Origin: Rotaria sp. Silwood1
Taxonomy: Eukaryota > Rotifera > Eurotatoria > Philodinida > Philodinidae
NCBI GenBank assembly: GCA_905250075.1
Contig: CAJNOP010000089.1
Span: 397,115 to 461,114 of the forward strand
Length of the DNA stretch: 64,000 nucleotides
Direction: 5' to 3'
A program made the position numbers and the translations under genes. This document shows positions 32,472-46,023 of the stretch, one piece after another. Below the pieces are notes generated by a model. The model saw only the letters and a list, made by a program, of their open reading frames with translations. It made no database searches and was not told where the DNA came from. The stretch's first letter is position 1, and each line of letters begins with the position of its first letter.

Positions 32472-33649
32472 ATGACGTCCTGTTCGGCACTACAATATCT
32501 AGTAACTAAGTAAAAAATTAGCTTTTTTATTTTTAGCGGTGAATAAGGCCACGGGCTGGAATTTATCTAACTCTACAATGTGACATTTCAACGAAAAAAT
32601 GTGTTCATTATGCGTTTGTTCTGAAAGATGAATATATATTGATTTTTTAATAAGAAATTTTGTGTAACAAATGATCAGTTGTTATAATAATCGATCACTT
32701 AGAATGATCTTCTTAAATCTATCAATCAGGGCACTTTGAAAAGATTTTTCGCATAGGTTTTACTGAACGTTGTCTCCACATATCTTTATGACTAGATAAT
32801 ATGAAATTATATGTTGCATTGCACTATGGTCGTCATGCTTCTACAGAAAATGCTCATATTTGTGTGTCTCTTTCTTTCTTTCTTTCTTATTGCTTGGTGA
32901 ATAGAAAAAAGGAAAAATCAACCAACAACAACATGAAAGAAAAAAAAACCAAAAAGAGAAAAAAAGAGAGTTTGAACGAAAGACAAGAAGACACAAAGAA
33001 AAACGAATATAAGGAGAAAGCGAGAGAGAGAGAGAGAAGAGATCGAACACACAAACAACGACAAAAAAAAAAAACGTACTGTTTATAGGAGATAATGTTT
33101 TTATTTTTATTTTTAGGTTGTTGTGAATAATATTCGGTTGATCAGGTTTGAAAAATTTTATTCAGTTTTTTTTTGTTTCTTATTTGTGTGCTTCGATTTC
33201 AAATGTACACCGAGAAAAAAGACATACGAGGGTTTTTTTCCATGTTAAAGTACTGTTTTGCACACATCAAATCAAATTTTAAGCAAAAGAAATATATAAC
33301 GGTCACAACTGATGAATGAATAGGGTAAGGAAGAAATAAATCATATGAATACTTCAATTTAACAAACCAAACACAGAGAGAAGAAAAAAAAAAGAAAAAA
33401 AGAAAAAGTCACAGTTTTTGACGTTCAAATCAGACGACAAGACAAGACAATCCATGATCAATCGCATGCGTTGTATACAGATATAATGTTTTTCAATATA
33501 TAATAGAAAATAAATAAAGAGAATGAGAAAAAAAACGAAAAAAAAAACACATTGTGTAATAACAAAAAAGAAAGAAAGAAAGAATAACAATAACAAATCA
33601 TCAAACGATTTTTTTTTGGGTGTTTTTTTCCTTGTTTGATGATACGAAT
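32472..33649. other. Intergenic with purine-rich low-complexity tract
   Basis: Positions 32880-33070 and 33370-33600 are A/G- and T/C-rich simple sequence; frames across them encode Lys/Arg/Glu or Phe/Ser runs and are not genes. The right part is probably the 3' UTR of the eIF4G gene, which ends at 33650. Confidence 0.5.
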
Positions 33650-36600
33650 TTAATTTCCTTCTTCTTCTTCGCCTTCTTCCACTTCTGTTTCAGCTTGTTG
33701 TAACCAAGTAAAAAAATCTTTTGTTGACATTTCAACAACAGCATGCCCTAAACAAAATATATTATTAGTTTATCTTTTTTCTTTTCCATGAAAAATTTTG
33801 TTTTACCTTCAGTTTCAGATTGATCTGGATGTTTAAGCCATTCAAAAAATGCATCTTCACTTACACATTCTTCATCATAGAATATATCGAATAGTAGTCG
33901 AGCCATTTCTATAATATTCATCAACTTTAATGTTAAAACTTATTTTTTTAACATACTTGGTGGATGTTCAAGTTTATTCACAAAATTTTGAATAGCATAA
34001 ACAGCTTGAATTTCTGCTTCTGATTTATGTTCAATAATAGCATTAAGTATAGTCATTCGTTTTTTTGCAATATCTTCTTGAATTTTCTTTTGTGGGTCAC
34101 GATTAATTAAACATGCTTCCAAATAAGATAAAACAATATTTCGAATATAAAATTTTTCATTTGGATCCATATGCTATTGAAATAGAAAATTAATCCGAAG
34201 AAGAAAAAAAAACAAAAGAATTGAAATTCAAACCTCACGAATATATGTGATTATTTCTGGATCAGTTACTGTTGTACTTTGATCATTAACAGATTTAAAT
34301 AATTTAACAAGTTGTGGATCAGCACGTGGAGAATGACTTTCTTTGGATTGTGGTGCTGGTGATTCACTTTCAGGTGTATCAAATAACCAATCAAATTCAT
34401 TTGAAAATGAAGAATCAATCAGATCAGATTTAATTAAATCATTTAAAGAAAAGCCAGATGATTGCCAAAAGTTTTGTATGCGTGATCGAGACTAGAAATA
34501 ATTCAGTACAATTATTATATTAAAAATTAATTTAAAACATCATGCCATAGATCTTTAAAGGTCTACAAGAATTCTGGGAATTATTAGTACTAGAAATGTG
34601 TGGGACCGAGACTATTCGAACCAGAACTAAAATTAGTATTTATAAAATAAAAGAATTAAATTTTACTGAAAATTCAGTTGCAAATCGAATAATAAATTGA
34701 AATAATTGTTTCGATTTATCGTCAGGAATACATTCTAAAATTGGTTTAAGTAATGCCATATTTGAAGTAGGAGCACCGATCAATGCACCTATGAAACAAA
34801 AAGAAAAAGTACACACAAAAAATATTTTTCTTAAATGATTAAACTTACCAAGAATTTCACCAATATATTGCCAAATGAGAGGAATGTCAACAGCATAATC
34901 TGGTGCAGCTTCAACAATCATTTTAAAACTAAATAACAAAAAAAGATTATCAATTTTATTATTTAAGTCAATTTAAGAAAAGATTTATACCCAGAAAGAA
35001 AAGCTTCCGTAGATAGAACATCATCATTAAGTGCAGCATCAAGTAAATGTCCAACAGCTTTACGAGCACGTGGTTTAGCTTCTAAAACATTAGTAAATAA
35101 TTCTCGAACAATAATTGCTTGTTGATCAAAGCTTGATGTACGAAAACTAGCTAAATCTTCTAATGCTTCCTATTATTTTAATAAAATAAAGAAAATAAAT
35201 TTACTTTTTTAGTTCGAATAATTTTATTTACTTTAACAGGTCGTTCAGTTAATTCAGAATAATTTTCTGTATATTCTTCAATAAGTGAATGTACACGAGC
35301 GACAGTTTTTTCTTCATCAAATGATGTATTTGATAGATCTTGATTAATTATTGTTGGTGATTCATTTGTTGATGTTTGATTCACTTGTACCATACGTTCA
35401 CTAACACTTGATTCACGTGATGCATTACGAGATTGTTCACGACTAACATTACGTGAACCTTCACGTGAATTTGTCATGGATGAAGTACCAGTTGTATTTA
35501 TTGGACTATTTATTCCACTACCAGTTGTTGTTTTACGTAATGATTGTAAAGCATTTTCACGATCACGTTGACTATTTTCACGTGCTAATTCCTAGAATGG
35601 AAATATTTGTAGAAGAATGAAATATACTTGATTTTTTAATCTTACACGTGATGATTGACGTTGAAGTGGATAAGTCGAACCACTTTGAGTTGGACCAATT
35701 TTACCTTTGAGTTGTTGAACTGGACCAGCTGGTGGTTTACCAGTACTAAAGATAAAAAAAATAAGATTTGTGAAAAGAAACTTTCATTCATTTTCTTACC
35801 GTGTATTACTAAATGAACGATCTTCTTCAGGTTTTTTTTCAATACCTGATCCTTTTGACCATGTTCGTTGTGGAGCTAAACTCATTGCCTATCAACAACA
35901 AAAAAAAACAAATGAATTTATTTTAATCATCTATTAATTCTAATGAAAGATATCTTACGAATGGTCCTTGATTTCGTTTATCATTGGATTGTAATTGTCT
36001 TAAAGTATTAACATTAAAACGATTTTCTACTCGATCTTCTTCATTTCTGTTTGATTGTTGTTTAATTCCACTACCACGACTACCACGTCCATCGTTATAC
36101 TGTTGTTGACCACTTCCACTATAGGCACTACCAATAACAGTAACACGATTTTGATCTCGACGTTGTTGCCGGTCACGTTCTTGGTCACGTTCCTGTTGTT
36201 CACGTTTTAAACGTTCTTGTTCATGAATTTCATCAATTGTTGTTGGTTTAGCTTCAGCACGACGAGCCACCCATGAAGCCTAATTGAAGTTTTTACAAAA
36301 ATAAATTCATGTGATGAAAGTAGCGTCCTCTATTCATATCTACAGAGTACCCAATAAAACTTGATAAGACATACGTCATTAGATAGAAGAAATATCGTTT
36401 TAGAAACCTACATATGTCTTTGGAAGAAAGAAAGGCGAGGGTTGTCGCGATTGTTTTGCATAGGAAGAATATCTTTTTTTTCTAACCGAATGGAAAAAGA
36501 AAATTACAGCTGTGCTAGAAAAAAAATCTAATGATATCAGACTCATGTCAAAAATAATTTATTATTTGTTGAAATTCATTCATTAGATATTGATTTCTTC

Positions 36601-39600
36601 TACTTACTTGTCTTAATTCTATAAGATCTTGAATCATAAAACGAATACGTGCTGATGTTTTCTGTTCTTTCACAATGGTCTCTAATTCACGATAATGTTT
36701 TTCCAAATTGGTTTTATTTGTAGACTAGAAGGAAGACAAAAAAAAAAGAAAACAATAAAATCAATGAAATAGAAAATAATCGTACCTTTTCACTAGCTTT
36801 AGCATCAAGCTCTTTACCAATAGTACGTAAAAGACGACATAAACATTCAAGACTTTCTTCATCAGTTTTATCACGAAGTAAATATTCAATACAATCATAC
36901 ATGATAGTATCAGTTAACATTTGTAATTTAAATAATTCACCAATAAAACTAAAAAATAAATAAAGATTATCTTTCTTTTGATGCCCTTTGTTTGTTGATA
37001 AGGTTATTAGTAGGTTTGCCATTTTATTTTATATAGAACTGTTCTTATTTCAGAGCACTTTTTTAATACAAAAAAATACTTACAAAATATTTCCTAATTT
37101 TCTTCGTTTAGCTTTAACTAGATCTTCTTCTAATTTTTCTGCTTCTTCTTTACGTTTTTTTTCATCTGTTATAGCTTCAACTTCAGCTTTTCGTTTTTCA
37201 TATTCAATTTCTTGTCTATAATCATTTTCGAATTCTTTTTGACAACGTGTTAATAATATTTGACGAAAATAATGTGTTACTGTTTTACCATCTTCACTTG
37301 GTACAGTGACTTGTTTCTAGAATATTCGAAGTTAATTATAAAAAAAGAAAAAAAAACAATTTTTTAAAGAACATACTTTTTGAAATTGTTTACATAATTT
37401 TGCATATAGAAAACTAAATGCTGGTTCATCAACAGCCTTAGAAAAAAATATCGTTATCATTCCTTCTAATCTTTCATAACGATCAATTTCTAATGCTTCA
37501 AGTTTTTTCTGTAATTTATCAAATGTTTGTGGTGTTACTTTATTTAATATTGATTTAACATCACGTAAAACTTTATTATTAGCATCTAGTTTAGTTTGAT
37601 CAATTGGTTTATAAGGATTTTCAACACGATTACTAAAATCAGGTTCATTTGTTAAATAAATTGCTGTTTTACGTCTTGAATCACTTGAAGAATTTTGATT
37701 ATTTGGATAACGTGTTAATGATGGATGATTACTTGATGATAATTGTCGATGAAATGAAGGATTGATACGTCCTTGACTATTTGTACCTGTATATGAGTAA
37801 CGTGCAGTATTAATATCACGTCGATTAAGAACAATATCTAGATCAGGAAGATTTTGTGGAATTGGAAATGGTCCTGAATTTTCACGTATACGTAAAAGTT
37901 CATGACGATCATAACGTAAACGTTGATTTGGTAGTGCTTGAGATTTTTCATTATCGATTATTGTTGTTGGTGTTTGTGGTGGTGTAACACATTCTAACGA
38001 TGCTGTTGTTGATAATGGTGGTGTTGATTGTGTTTCAGGTGGATTTGAATCAATTTCTTCATTGACTACAGGTACGGCATCATCAGACTAAATAATCATA
38101 GAAAAAAAAAAAAAATTATTGAGTTTTAATGAATACCTGACTCTTTCGAATCAATTTCTGTTGTCTTCTACGTCGTTCATTCTGTTTTACCATACTTTCT
38201 TTTCTTTTTTTGTTTTATAAAATTATTTATTTAATATACATATCTTTTCAAAAAGATAAAAATGAGCACTTAAATGTTGTCCTTCTTTATGTCGTACTAT
38301 TATTGTACACAAATGTATTGATGCTTTTTTTTTCCTTTTTTGTTCTCTGTGTTCTTACATAAGATAGATATAGATGATCATGCGTTGAATCGATGGGTAA
38401 CGAGACATACTCAGGATGAAAAAAGAAAGGAAGAAAGAGAATGGCAAGGAAAGAATGTTCTTATGAGTCATAGTATCGAAAATAAAATGTTATACCAGAA
38501 ACGGAGAATAACATAGAACGATAATAATCTAATATTGTATCCGTAATAAGAAAAACAGGAGGAGGAGAAAGCAAATCTCGAAAATTCATTTGTTTTTTTA
38601 GTTTTCTAATTAAAAATTTTCAATATATCATTATATATCTATGATCTCACAAATGAATTGTGCAAGGTTATAGAACGAAAAAAAGAGAGAAAAATGAAAC
38701 AAAACAATCGATAGAAAAAAAAAAACAAGAAACTATGGTAAAATCTATTAAAGACAGAAAAACAAAAATAGAAACAAAAAAAACATGTATGTTTACCGTT
38801 GTTTTTGTATTATTATTATTATTATCATCATCATCATCATCATTGTTTGTTTTTTCAATTGTTTCAATTGGCTCGGATTCTTGTTGTTTTAGTGAATCAC
38901 TACGATCTCGTTCTTCCTTTATATCATCTTGAGTAATTTTAGTTGTTAATTTTTCATCAGTTAAATTTCTTGTCAATATACCTGGATGACCTGGTTGTGG
39001 TAGTTCAGATGATTTACTTGATGTAGATTCTTTACTAGGTGTTGTTGATGTATCATTTGACGGTATTGATATCGGAGATTTAGGTCGTGATATTGAACCT
39101 GATCGAGATGATGATGCTGATGATGTTGATTGTTGTACACTAGTTTCAGATTGTTTATTTGAATTTTGTTTTATTGATGTAGCACCAGATGATTCTTCAG
39201 TTGGTCCTGTAGATGCTGCTGATGATTGACTTGTATTCTAGAAAAGCAAATCAATGATTCAATTTAAATGTCATAATCCAACTTTTACACCTATATAGTA
39301 AGGTGACGAGAATGTACTCATCACAAATACATACACACAATGTATGACAATGATAAACCTCATTTTTATGTGAACTGTTTGAACTCATCAAGAGAATCTC
39401 CTCAACTGTATCAGAGAACATTGATTAGTATGTATTTTTCGAAGTTTGTTCTGAAAGTATATTTACTTAAATGTTGATACACAAAGTTCTTAATGACAAA
39501 AAATGAAATAGGAACATCAGAATCTGCTGGCGTATATCTTGCTTACATTATATAATGTCGTCAAAAATTCGATAACTTCTTCAACTCTTGGATTTTTAAT

Positions 39601-40899
39601 AGAGCAGTACAAAACTCATCTATATTTATACCTTATCTGTTTGAATATTGGAAGTATCGACTAATCTTTCAGCAAATTGTCGTCGAAAATCAGCTTGTAT
39701 TTGTGTTTTATTTGGATCATGTGTCAATTTAGTACTTGTGGTTGCAACTGAATCTGTTGTTGTCGATTCAATCGGATGATTTTCATTAGTTGCTGTTGTA
39801 GATGATACTGATGATGTTGTGGTCGTAGCTGGAGTTGATGTATGTGTCGATTGTGTTGTAAGTTCTACCGGTTTATGTGATACCGGATCAACAATAACTA
39901 ATGGATTTCTTTTTCGTTTTTCAGTAGCCACTGATGGTATTGCTGATGGATATAGATTCGGTTGTTGTATAGTTGATACAATTGGAGGCTGAGATGTTGG
40001 TACAGTTGATTGATCAATCTATATAAGAGAAAAATAAAATCTTTTTGAATTTCTTTTCAAAAAAAAGATAAAACTTATTTACTTGTGAATGTTGAGTTGG
40101 TTGTGTTGTTAGAATTTGTTGTTGTTGTTGTTGCTGTTGTTGTAAACTAGGAATTTGATATGGTGATTGTTGTGGTATTTGTCCTTGATTAGACATTTGT
40201 GGTGGTACTGGTTGTGTTGGATAATTTGCTGGCATTTGATAAGCTATGAAATGAAAAATTTATTGATTTTTAGAAAATATACAAGAAAAAAAAAACGACT
40301 TACTCTGATAAAATTGTTGATAAACAGGTTGTGTTGGTGGAAGACTATTATTTGCTGGTGCATATGTTGGAGGATATCCATTTTGTGGGATAAAAGATGG
40401 ATAAGCATTTATATTTTCATTCGGTGGTCGAATAATTGATATTTGTGAAGGATTCTATTAAGAAAATAAAATTTTGAATATTTTAAATTTCAGTGGTTTT
40501 TTTTTCTTTTTGTTTGAGACTAACCATTTGTCGTTGATTATGTGTAGGCATATATGAATGTTGTTGAAATCCTTGTGGAACAAAAAATGGTTGAGAGTAA
40601 CCATTTGATATTTGTGGATTCATATACTGAAAATATTAAAGATTTGTTTAAATTAATATTCAAAAAAAAAATTTACTTGTTGAGGATTCATTCTTGATGC
40701 ATATGCTTGTGGATTTCTTAATTGTGGTGGATATTCTAGACGAAAATAAATATTTATTAAAAGATTTGTTTTTTTTTTTTTTGAATTCTTTTTTACGTTG
40801 TTCCATGCTATTATTTTGCATATAATAACCAGTTGCTTGTTGTTGATGTGCTGCTGGATTAGCATAATATTGTTGTTGATCTGTATTCATTGGTTGCAT
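33650..40899 (-). CDS. EIF4G: Eukaryotic translation initiation factor 4G
   Basis: eIF4G is the scaffold that joins cap-binding eIF4E, helicase eIF4A, eIF3 and PABP in the cytoplasm. About 18 exons with introns mostly of 45-120 bases run from the Met at 40899 to the stop at 33650-33652. In order: a Gln/Pro-rich N-terminus; [19 protein letters not shown] (39860-39910); a Ser/Thr-rich acidic linker; the eIF4E-binding motif YDRHELL (about 37905); a MIF4G domain opening at [20 protein letters not shown] and including [20 protein letters not shown] (about 37590 down to 36600); [20 protein letters not shown] at 36250; an Arg/Ser-rich linker; MA3 (about 35330-34640); and a C-terminal W2 domain ending [20 protein letters not shown] with an acidic tail. 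All standard domains and the order are kept, so it is a functional orthologue. Exon borders in the linker are approximate. It is transcribed divergently from the dehydrogenase at 42188. Confidence 0.93.
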
Positions 40900-42187
40900 A
40901 TAAGAATAAATAATAATAATATAATAAGAACAAATATATATATTTTGATGTAATTTTTATATAAAAAGTTGATTCCGGTTCATCTTTTAATAACATAAAA
41001 TAGAAGAAAAAAACAAACAAGATATAAATTAAAATTGTTTATTTATTATTTTTTTTTTTTTAGATTACTTTTTTAAAAGCAATGTTTTTTAAACAATTGC
41101 TGACTTCTTTGTGGACAGCGATGATTAATAAATAAATAAAAAAAAGATGAAAATGAAATCAAGTTTTTTGCGTTTTTATTTGTTTTTTTTTTTTTGATCG
41201 TCACTTATTGGACGAATGAAGGTTTTTTTGGGTAGTTTGGTTAAATACTAAAAATATGTCAAAAATAAACAATGTGTTATTTTTTGTGTCTTTTTTAAAT
41301 AAATGAACAATGTAGGTATATTGTGATATGTACTCTGCGTCTGTATGTCCCTCTATATGACGAGAGTGAGCGAGAAAGACACAATGATGTTGCCGTTCGC
41401 ATACATATTGTATGGGAGAGAGAGAAAAGAAGAAGAAGAAGAAGCTGAAAGGAGAGAGGAAAAAAAGTTATAATGTTGTGTTGATGTCATAGAGGATTGA
41501 ATATGATTGTTAATTGGTTGAATATATTCAAATAAATTTCAATTTTTATTTTCATCTTTCCTCCTTATGGATTTTATTTCATTGTTAAGAAGAAAAGAAA
41601 AAAAAATTTTTTTTATTATTCAAATTTTTATTGTTTGATTGAAATGAATGAAAGATATTATTTTTTTTAGTGAGATCTAGATGTCGCTAATAGATGTCCA
41701 GCAATACTCGACATGTTTCTGCCGAAAAACTCGAAAACATGGGAGGAACTTGAAAGCAGGAATTTCATAATCTTGACATATATAAAAATGTTATTTTCCA
41801 CATAGTAGAACAATGCATTATCTGTGTCAAAGATAACAGATGTTTTTAGAGAAAAATAGTTTCTTTCTATTTCAACTAACAGCATCATTTCTCTTTGATA
41901 TGTCAATTGAATTAATATATCATATGACAACAATTCTCACTTCTGTTCTATATTATTATTTCTTATTCAATGACATTTATTATGTCAGTTGGTTTGATCC
42001 ACTTAGATACTTTTTTTTTGTTCTTTTCGAAATCTTAATATGTAATAGGCTGCGGTAACCTTTATCTAAGATTCATGTACTAAAGAAAAACAAAAAGAAC
42101 CTATTTAATCACAGAGCACTTATGATATCTTCTATTTATATCAATTGTTATTTGCTTACTTCAAGGCATAATAAGCGATAACTATTA
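40900..42187. other. Divergent intergenic region between eIF4G and the dehydrogenase
   Basis: Holds T- and A-runs, a GAAGAAGAAGAAGAAG tract near 41429 and no gene. It should contain the promoters of both flanking genes, but no motif can be named. Confidence 0.5.
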
Positions 42188-43501
42188 TTGCAAGTTTATC
42201 AAAAAAAAATGCTATCATCACAATTTCTACGACATTTTTATATACAACTTGTGTTTATAACTATTGTCTATAAACATGAAACTAACGCTAAAAATGTTAC
42301 TTTCATTCCAGAACCTCTTCATATAACAGTAGAGGATCTTCCAGAACCATATGCCACACTATCGTTTAGTAAAGATGCCAATGTAATTCCCGTTCCTGAA
42401 GATCCGATGCTTTATATTCCTGATGGATTTACAGTTAAGTTATATATGAGTGGACTTACTATGCCACGTTACCTTATATACACACCAACGGGCGATATAT
42501 TAGTTAGTGAACCAAGACTTCATCGAATATCATGTTTAATAGACAATGATGGTGATGGTTATCCAGACGAACGTACTACATTTGCTGATGCATCCAATGG
42601 ACTTCATTTACCATATAGTATGGCTTTTGCTCATGGATATTTTTATGTTGGTAATCGAAATGCTACTCGTCGTTATCCATGGACAACAGGTAGTCGTCAA
42701 ATATCTGGAATGGGTGAATCAATAGTGACTTATGATCCACGTGGTCATTGGACACGAACTGTTGTTGTATCACCTAATACTGATCGTATTTATATTGGTA
42801 TTGGTTCAGGAACGAATGTTGATGTTGAACAATTACCACGAGCTTCAGTTCAAGTAGCTGATCTTGATGGTACTAATCAAAAGACATTTGCTCATGGTCT
42901 TCGAAATCCAGTTGGTTTAGCTTTTCATCCGATTACAAAAGATTTATATGTAACATGTCAAGAACGAGATGAACTTGGTGATGATCTTGTACCTGATTTT
43001 TTTACACGTATTGAACAAAATGATTTTTATGGATGGCCTTATGCTTATATAAGTTCAAATTTAACTGATCCTAGACGTCGTCTAGAAAATGGTACAAGTG
43101 AACGACCTGATCTAGTATCAATAACTCGAACACCTGATGTTCTTTTTCAAGCTCATTCAGGTATACTTGATACATGTTTTTATACAGGTACTCAATTTCC
43201 AATGAAATATCGAAATGGTGCTTTTGCTGCATTACATGGTTCATGGAATAGAAATACTGGTACAGGTTATAAAATTGTTTTTATACCATTCGATAATACA
43301 ACTAACCGACCAAAGGGATATTATGAAGATTTTGTTACTGGATTTCTTGTCAATCCATCAGGACCTGATACATTTGGACTTCCTGTTGGATTACTTGTAT
43401 TAAAGGATGGTAGTTTATTATTTACTGACGATGGTAACAATCGTGTCTATCAAGTGCAATACAATAATAATATGAAAGCTACAACTAAGGCTACAAACTA
43501 A
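42188..43501 (+). CDS. Sorbosone/PQQ-type sugar dehydrogenase-like protein, intronless
   Basis: One uninterrupted frame of 437 residues. Met-8 (42209) is an alternative start that places a hydrophobic signal segment (LVFITIVY) near the N-terminus, suggesting secretion. The body is a six-bladed beta-propeller of the soluble glucose/L-sorbosone dehydrogenase type. Visible landmarks are ISCLIDNDGDGYPDERTTFA, GLHLPYSMAF, YIGIGSGTN, ADLDGTNQKTFAHGLRNPVG, DDLVPDFFTRI, FYGWPYAY, AALHGSWNR and GSLLFTDDGNNRVYQV. Family members oxidise sugars using PQQ; substrate here unknown. It has no introns although every neighbour to the right is intron-rich, and such proteins are mainly known from bacteria, fungi and algae/plants, so acquisition by horizontal transfer is plausible. 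Codon use is AT-rich like the host, so any transfer is old or ameliorated. Confidence 0.85.
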   Translation: MQVYQKKMLSSQFLRHFYIQLVFITIVYKHETNAKNVTFIPEPLHITVEDLPEPYATLSFSKDANVIPVPEDPMLYIPDGFTVKLYMSGLTMPRYLIYTPTGDILVSEPRLHRISCLIDNDGDGYPDERTTFADASNGLHLPYSMAFAHGYFYVGNRNATRRYPWTTGSRQISGMGESIVTYDPRGHWTRTVVVSPNTDRIYIGIGSGTNVDVEQLPRASVQVADLDGTNQKTFAHGLRNPVGLAFHPITKDLYVTCQERDELGDDLVPDFFTRIEQNDFYGWPYAYISSNLTDPRRRLENGTSERPDLVSITRTPDVLFQAHSGILDTCFYTGTQFPMKYRNGAFAALHGSWNRNTGTGYKIVFIPFDNTTNRPKGYYEDFVTGFLVNPSGPDTFGLPVGLLVLKDGSLLFTDDGNNRVYQVQYNNNMKATTKATN

Positions 43502-43783
43502 TGCTAATATTTCTATACTTTAGTATAAACTATGCAATTGATTGAAGCTTTCAGAAAATAAAATAATGTCTAGTTAACAACTACAGAAACATGAGTTTTA
43601 CAAGACTTTGAGATTTTTATATATTCTTTTTTGAAATAATTTTATCGCACGAGATGTGATAATTTAACGCATATGTGTTTGAATCATGAGAAAAAGAGAT
43701 GATGTTAATCTCTGGCACTTCTAGTACTAGTTCACTATTTGAGCATATTCGTAGTTGTGTTTGACTCGAATAAGTTTAATATT

Positions 43784-46023
43784 CTATCCCAAATCATTTC
43801 GATAAATAATATGTTTATTTTTAATAAGTAATTGTCGTGTATATGGTGATAAAATCAATGGTAATGGTATATTAACTAATATAAGCAAAACAAAAACAAT
43901 TTATTAAGAAAATAAATTGAAAAACAACTTTTAGTTTTCATACTTGTTAATAGACCAAAAGTAATTGCTGCACAAGCAATCCATTTTCCTAAATAAGTAG
44001 ATGGTAAAAAACCTTCAAAACCAACATTTGTAATAGCTAATAATGTATAATAAACACTATTTCCAACATTTGGAAAAAGTATAGTCGATGTTGGATTTGT
44101 TGTTCGTTCAATTGAATAAATAATTGCACCAAATACACAACTATTACCTATTAAAACAATGCTAAATGTTAAAAAATCCATTGAAGCTTCTCCTAAAATA
44201 ATTAAAGACTTTATTTTGTTTTTCTTGTTTCGTCGAAGAAAACTAACCAAGAGATTCAAGAATAAGTTTTATTGATCTATGATATCTTCCAAGTTTCAAC
44301 ATTCTTAATGTTTTAAAAATATCAATTAATTGAAAGACCAATGTTATTGAATTAATATGATAAGTTAAAAGATTTTTTTGACGATTATATATTAAACTAA
44401 ATATTCCATAAAGGATTGTATTTAATATATTAATTATATCAATCCTAAGAAAAATATTTAGTTTGACTTCTTCTATGTTAAACAATCGAATAAGATGTTC
44501 GAAAATTAGCTCTGGTAGAATTAGTCATATAGCACTTATTTGTACTTGTACAGATCGATTGAAAGAGTAATCAATGACTGTCACATAGATCAATATCACT
44601 TTTCAAGTAATTCAACATAGCTTAAAACCACCGAGGGAAAAACACTGGCCATATAAAGAAATCTCAATGAGAATACTCTCGAGAAATGATTTTATGATTT
44701 TTTTTTGCCTGCGTGGAGACTAACATATGTATTTCGAAGATAAGAAGAGTTGGTTATCCTCAACAGCTTACTATAGTGTACATACAACAGTCATTGATTA
44801 TTTCGACCGCTGGGAACATAGTACAAACAAGTAACATAGATCTAATTGGACCAGAGATCATTTTGGGATAAATTAAACATTTCTTTTTACCAGAAAAAAA
44901 ATGATTTTATACAAAGGTATAAACTTGGTGCAGAAAATATACGTAGAAATAATTCAATAGTCCAAAGAAAAATAAATATAATTTCAATTGAAAATGCTAA
45001 ACGTGTTATATCAGGACGATAATCAATAACATGTACAGTTACATTAACAGGATGTATGATATTTTGAAAATAACCACGATATTTTTCAATAAATTCAAGA
45101 AAATTTTCATTTCTTGTTACAATTATTTCATACATAAATAAAAATATTGAACATATACATATTAAACCAAATATAAAATGATATAATGGACCAAATAAAG
45201 TTTCATTATATTCCATTGAACGCCAAAGAATTTTTTTTATTGATGATCGAGGTAAATAACGAATTTCAGTTGTATCTGATATTTGAGGAATATCATAAGC
45301 TTCTTTTAATTTTGATAAAAAATTATGTTCAACAAAGTAATAACTGAAATTTATATATTCAATTGTTATTGATTAACTAGCTCTACTACTTTTTTTAAGT
45401 CAGAAAGTTGAATGACCAATAACTTTTTTTTATATTTTGAACATGTATATCCGTTCAATGATACACGCAGACTCTTTACGTTTTTCATCATGCATAGAGA
45501 CCATTCAATGGTTAAACAAAATGTTCGGCTCTGTTCGGAATTCGATTCATTACGATTTTCCGATATTAATGATATTTTATTATACAGTATCTCTAGAAAA
45601 GTGAACGAGGAGCTAAATATGAGTATACATCTTCTCTGCATCCATTCAATCACATTCATCTACATCCCAAGTATGAATTCGTTTACCTTTTGAAAAATAT
45701 AATCCAAAAAAAATATATACTCAACTTACTCGAGTTCTTCAATATATAAATCCTATTATAGATATCATTCAAATTATTTTGTTTTTTTTCTATTTACATA
45801 CAAGTGGTATATCAATAGGTCTCGATAAAATGCCATGATTAATATAGAAAACAAGTATTTCAAAAAAAGCACGATTACGTGATATACAATAAACTTGTCG
45901 AATAGGATCATAAAATTGTTTCATATATACAAAATTATTCAAAATTAATGATGGAATTTTTTTCATATTTTCTATATTTAATTCATAAGTATGACCTGCT
46001 ACAAGATATATATGAAAAGTCAT
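43784..46023 (-). CDS. Kv-like potassium channel with altered selectivity filter
   Basis: Six exons join in frame: 46023-45802, 45752-45730 (23-base microexon), 45343-44891, 44444-44248, 44192-43944 and 43875-43784, giving 411 residues. Residues about 1-85 are a T1/BTB tetramerisation domain (VAGHTYELNIENMKKIP.. FFEILVFYINHG.. YIEEL). Then come S1 (LYHFIFGLICICSIFLFMYE), S2 (FSIEIIFIFLWTIELFLRI), S3, a short charge-poor S4 (LRMLKLGRYHRSIKLI), S5 (FLTFSIVLIGNSCVFGAIIY), pore and S6 (CAAITFGLLT-INIPLPLIL, with PLP for the usual PVP). The filter, normally TVGYGD, reads NVGFEG within AITNVGFEGFLPSTYLGK. No frame break is present and splice sites are good, so it is probably expressed. Whether it conducts, and which ion, cannot be judged. 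It lacks a long C-terminal tail. Confidence 0.85.
45353..45729. other. Enlarged intron of the Kv-like gene
   Basis: The intron between the microexon and exon 3 is about 386 bases, unlike most in this region. A minus-strand frame of 97 residues (45366-45659) lies in it. Its content (IEWSLCMMKNVKSLRVSLNG) loosely recalls the LRR part of F-box proteins, but no domain can be claimed. Confidence 0.3.

Noticed and set aside
32801..33088. 95-residue Lys/Arg/Glu-rich frame
   Set aside because: Purine-rich simple sequence with poly-A runs; no domain and no splice partners.
33354..33596. 80-residue Phe/Leu-rich minus-strand frame
   Set aside because: T-rich simple sequence downstream of the eIF4G stop, probably its 3' UTR.
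41427..41450. GAA-rich tract as a regulatory element
   Set aside because: Only a short simple repeat; nothing ties it to regulation.
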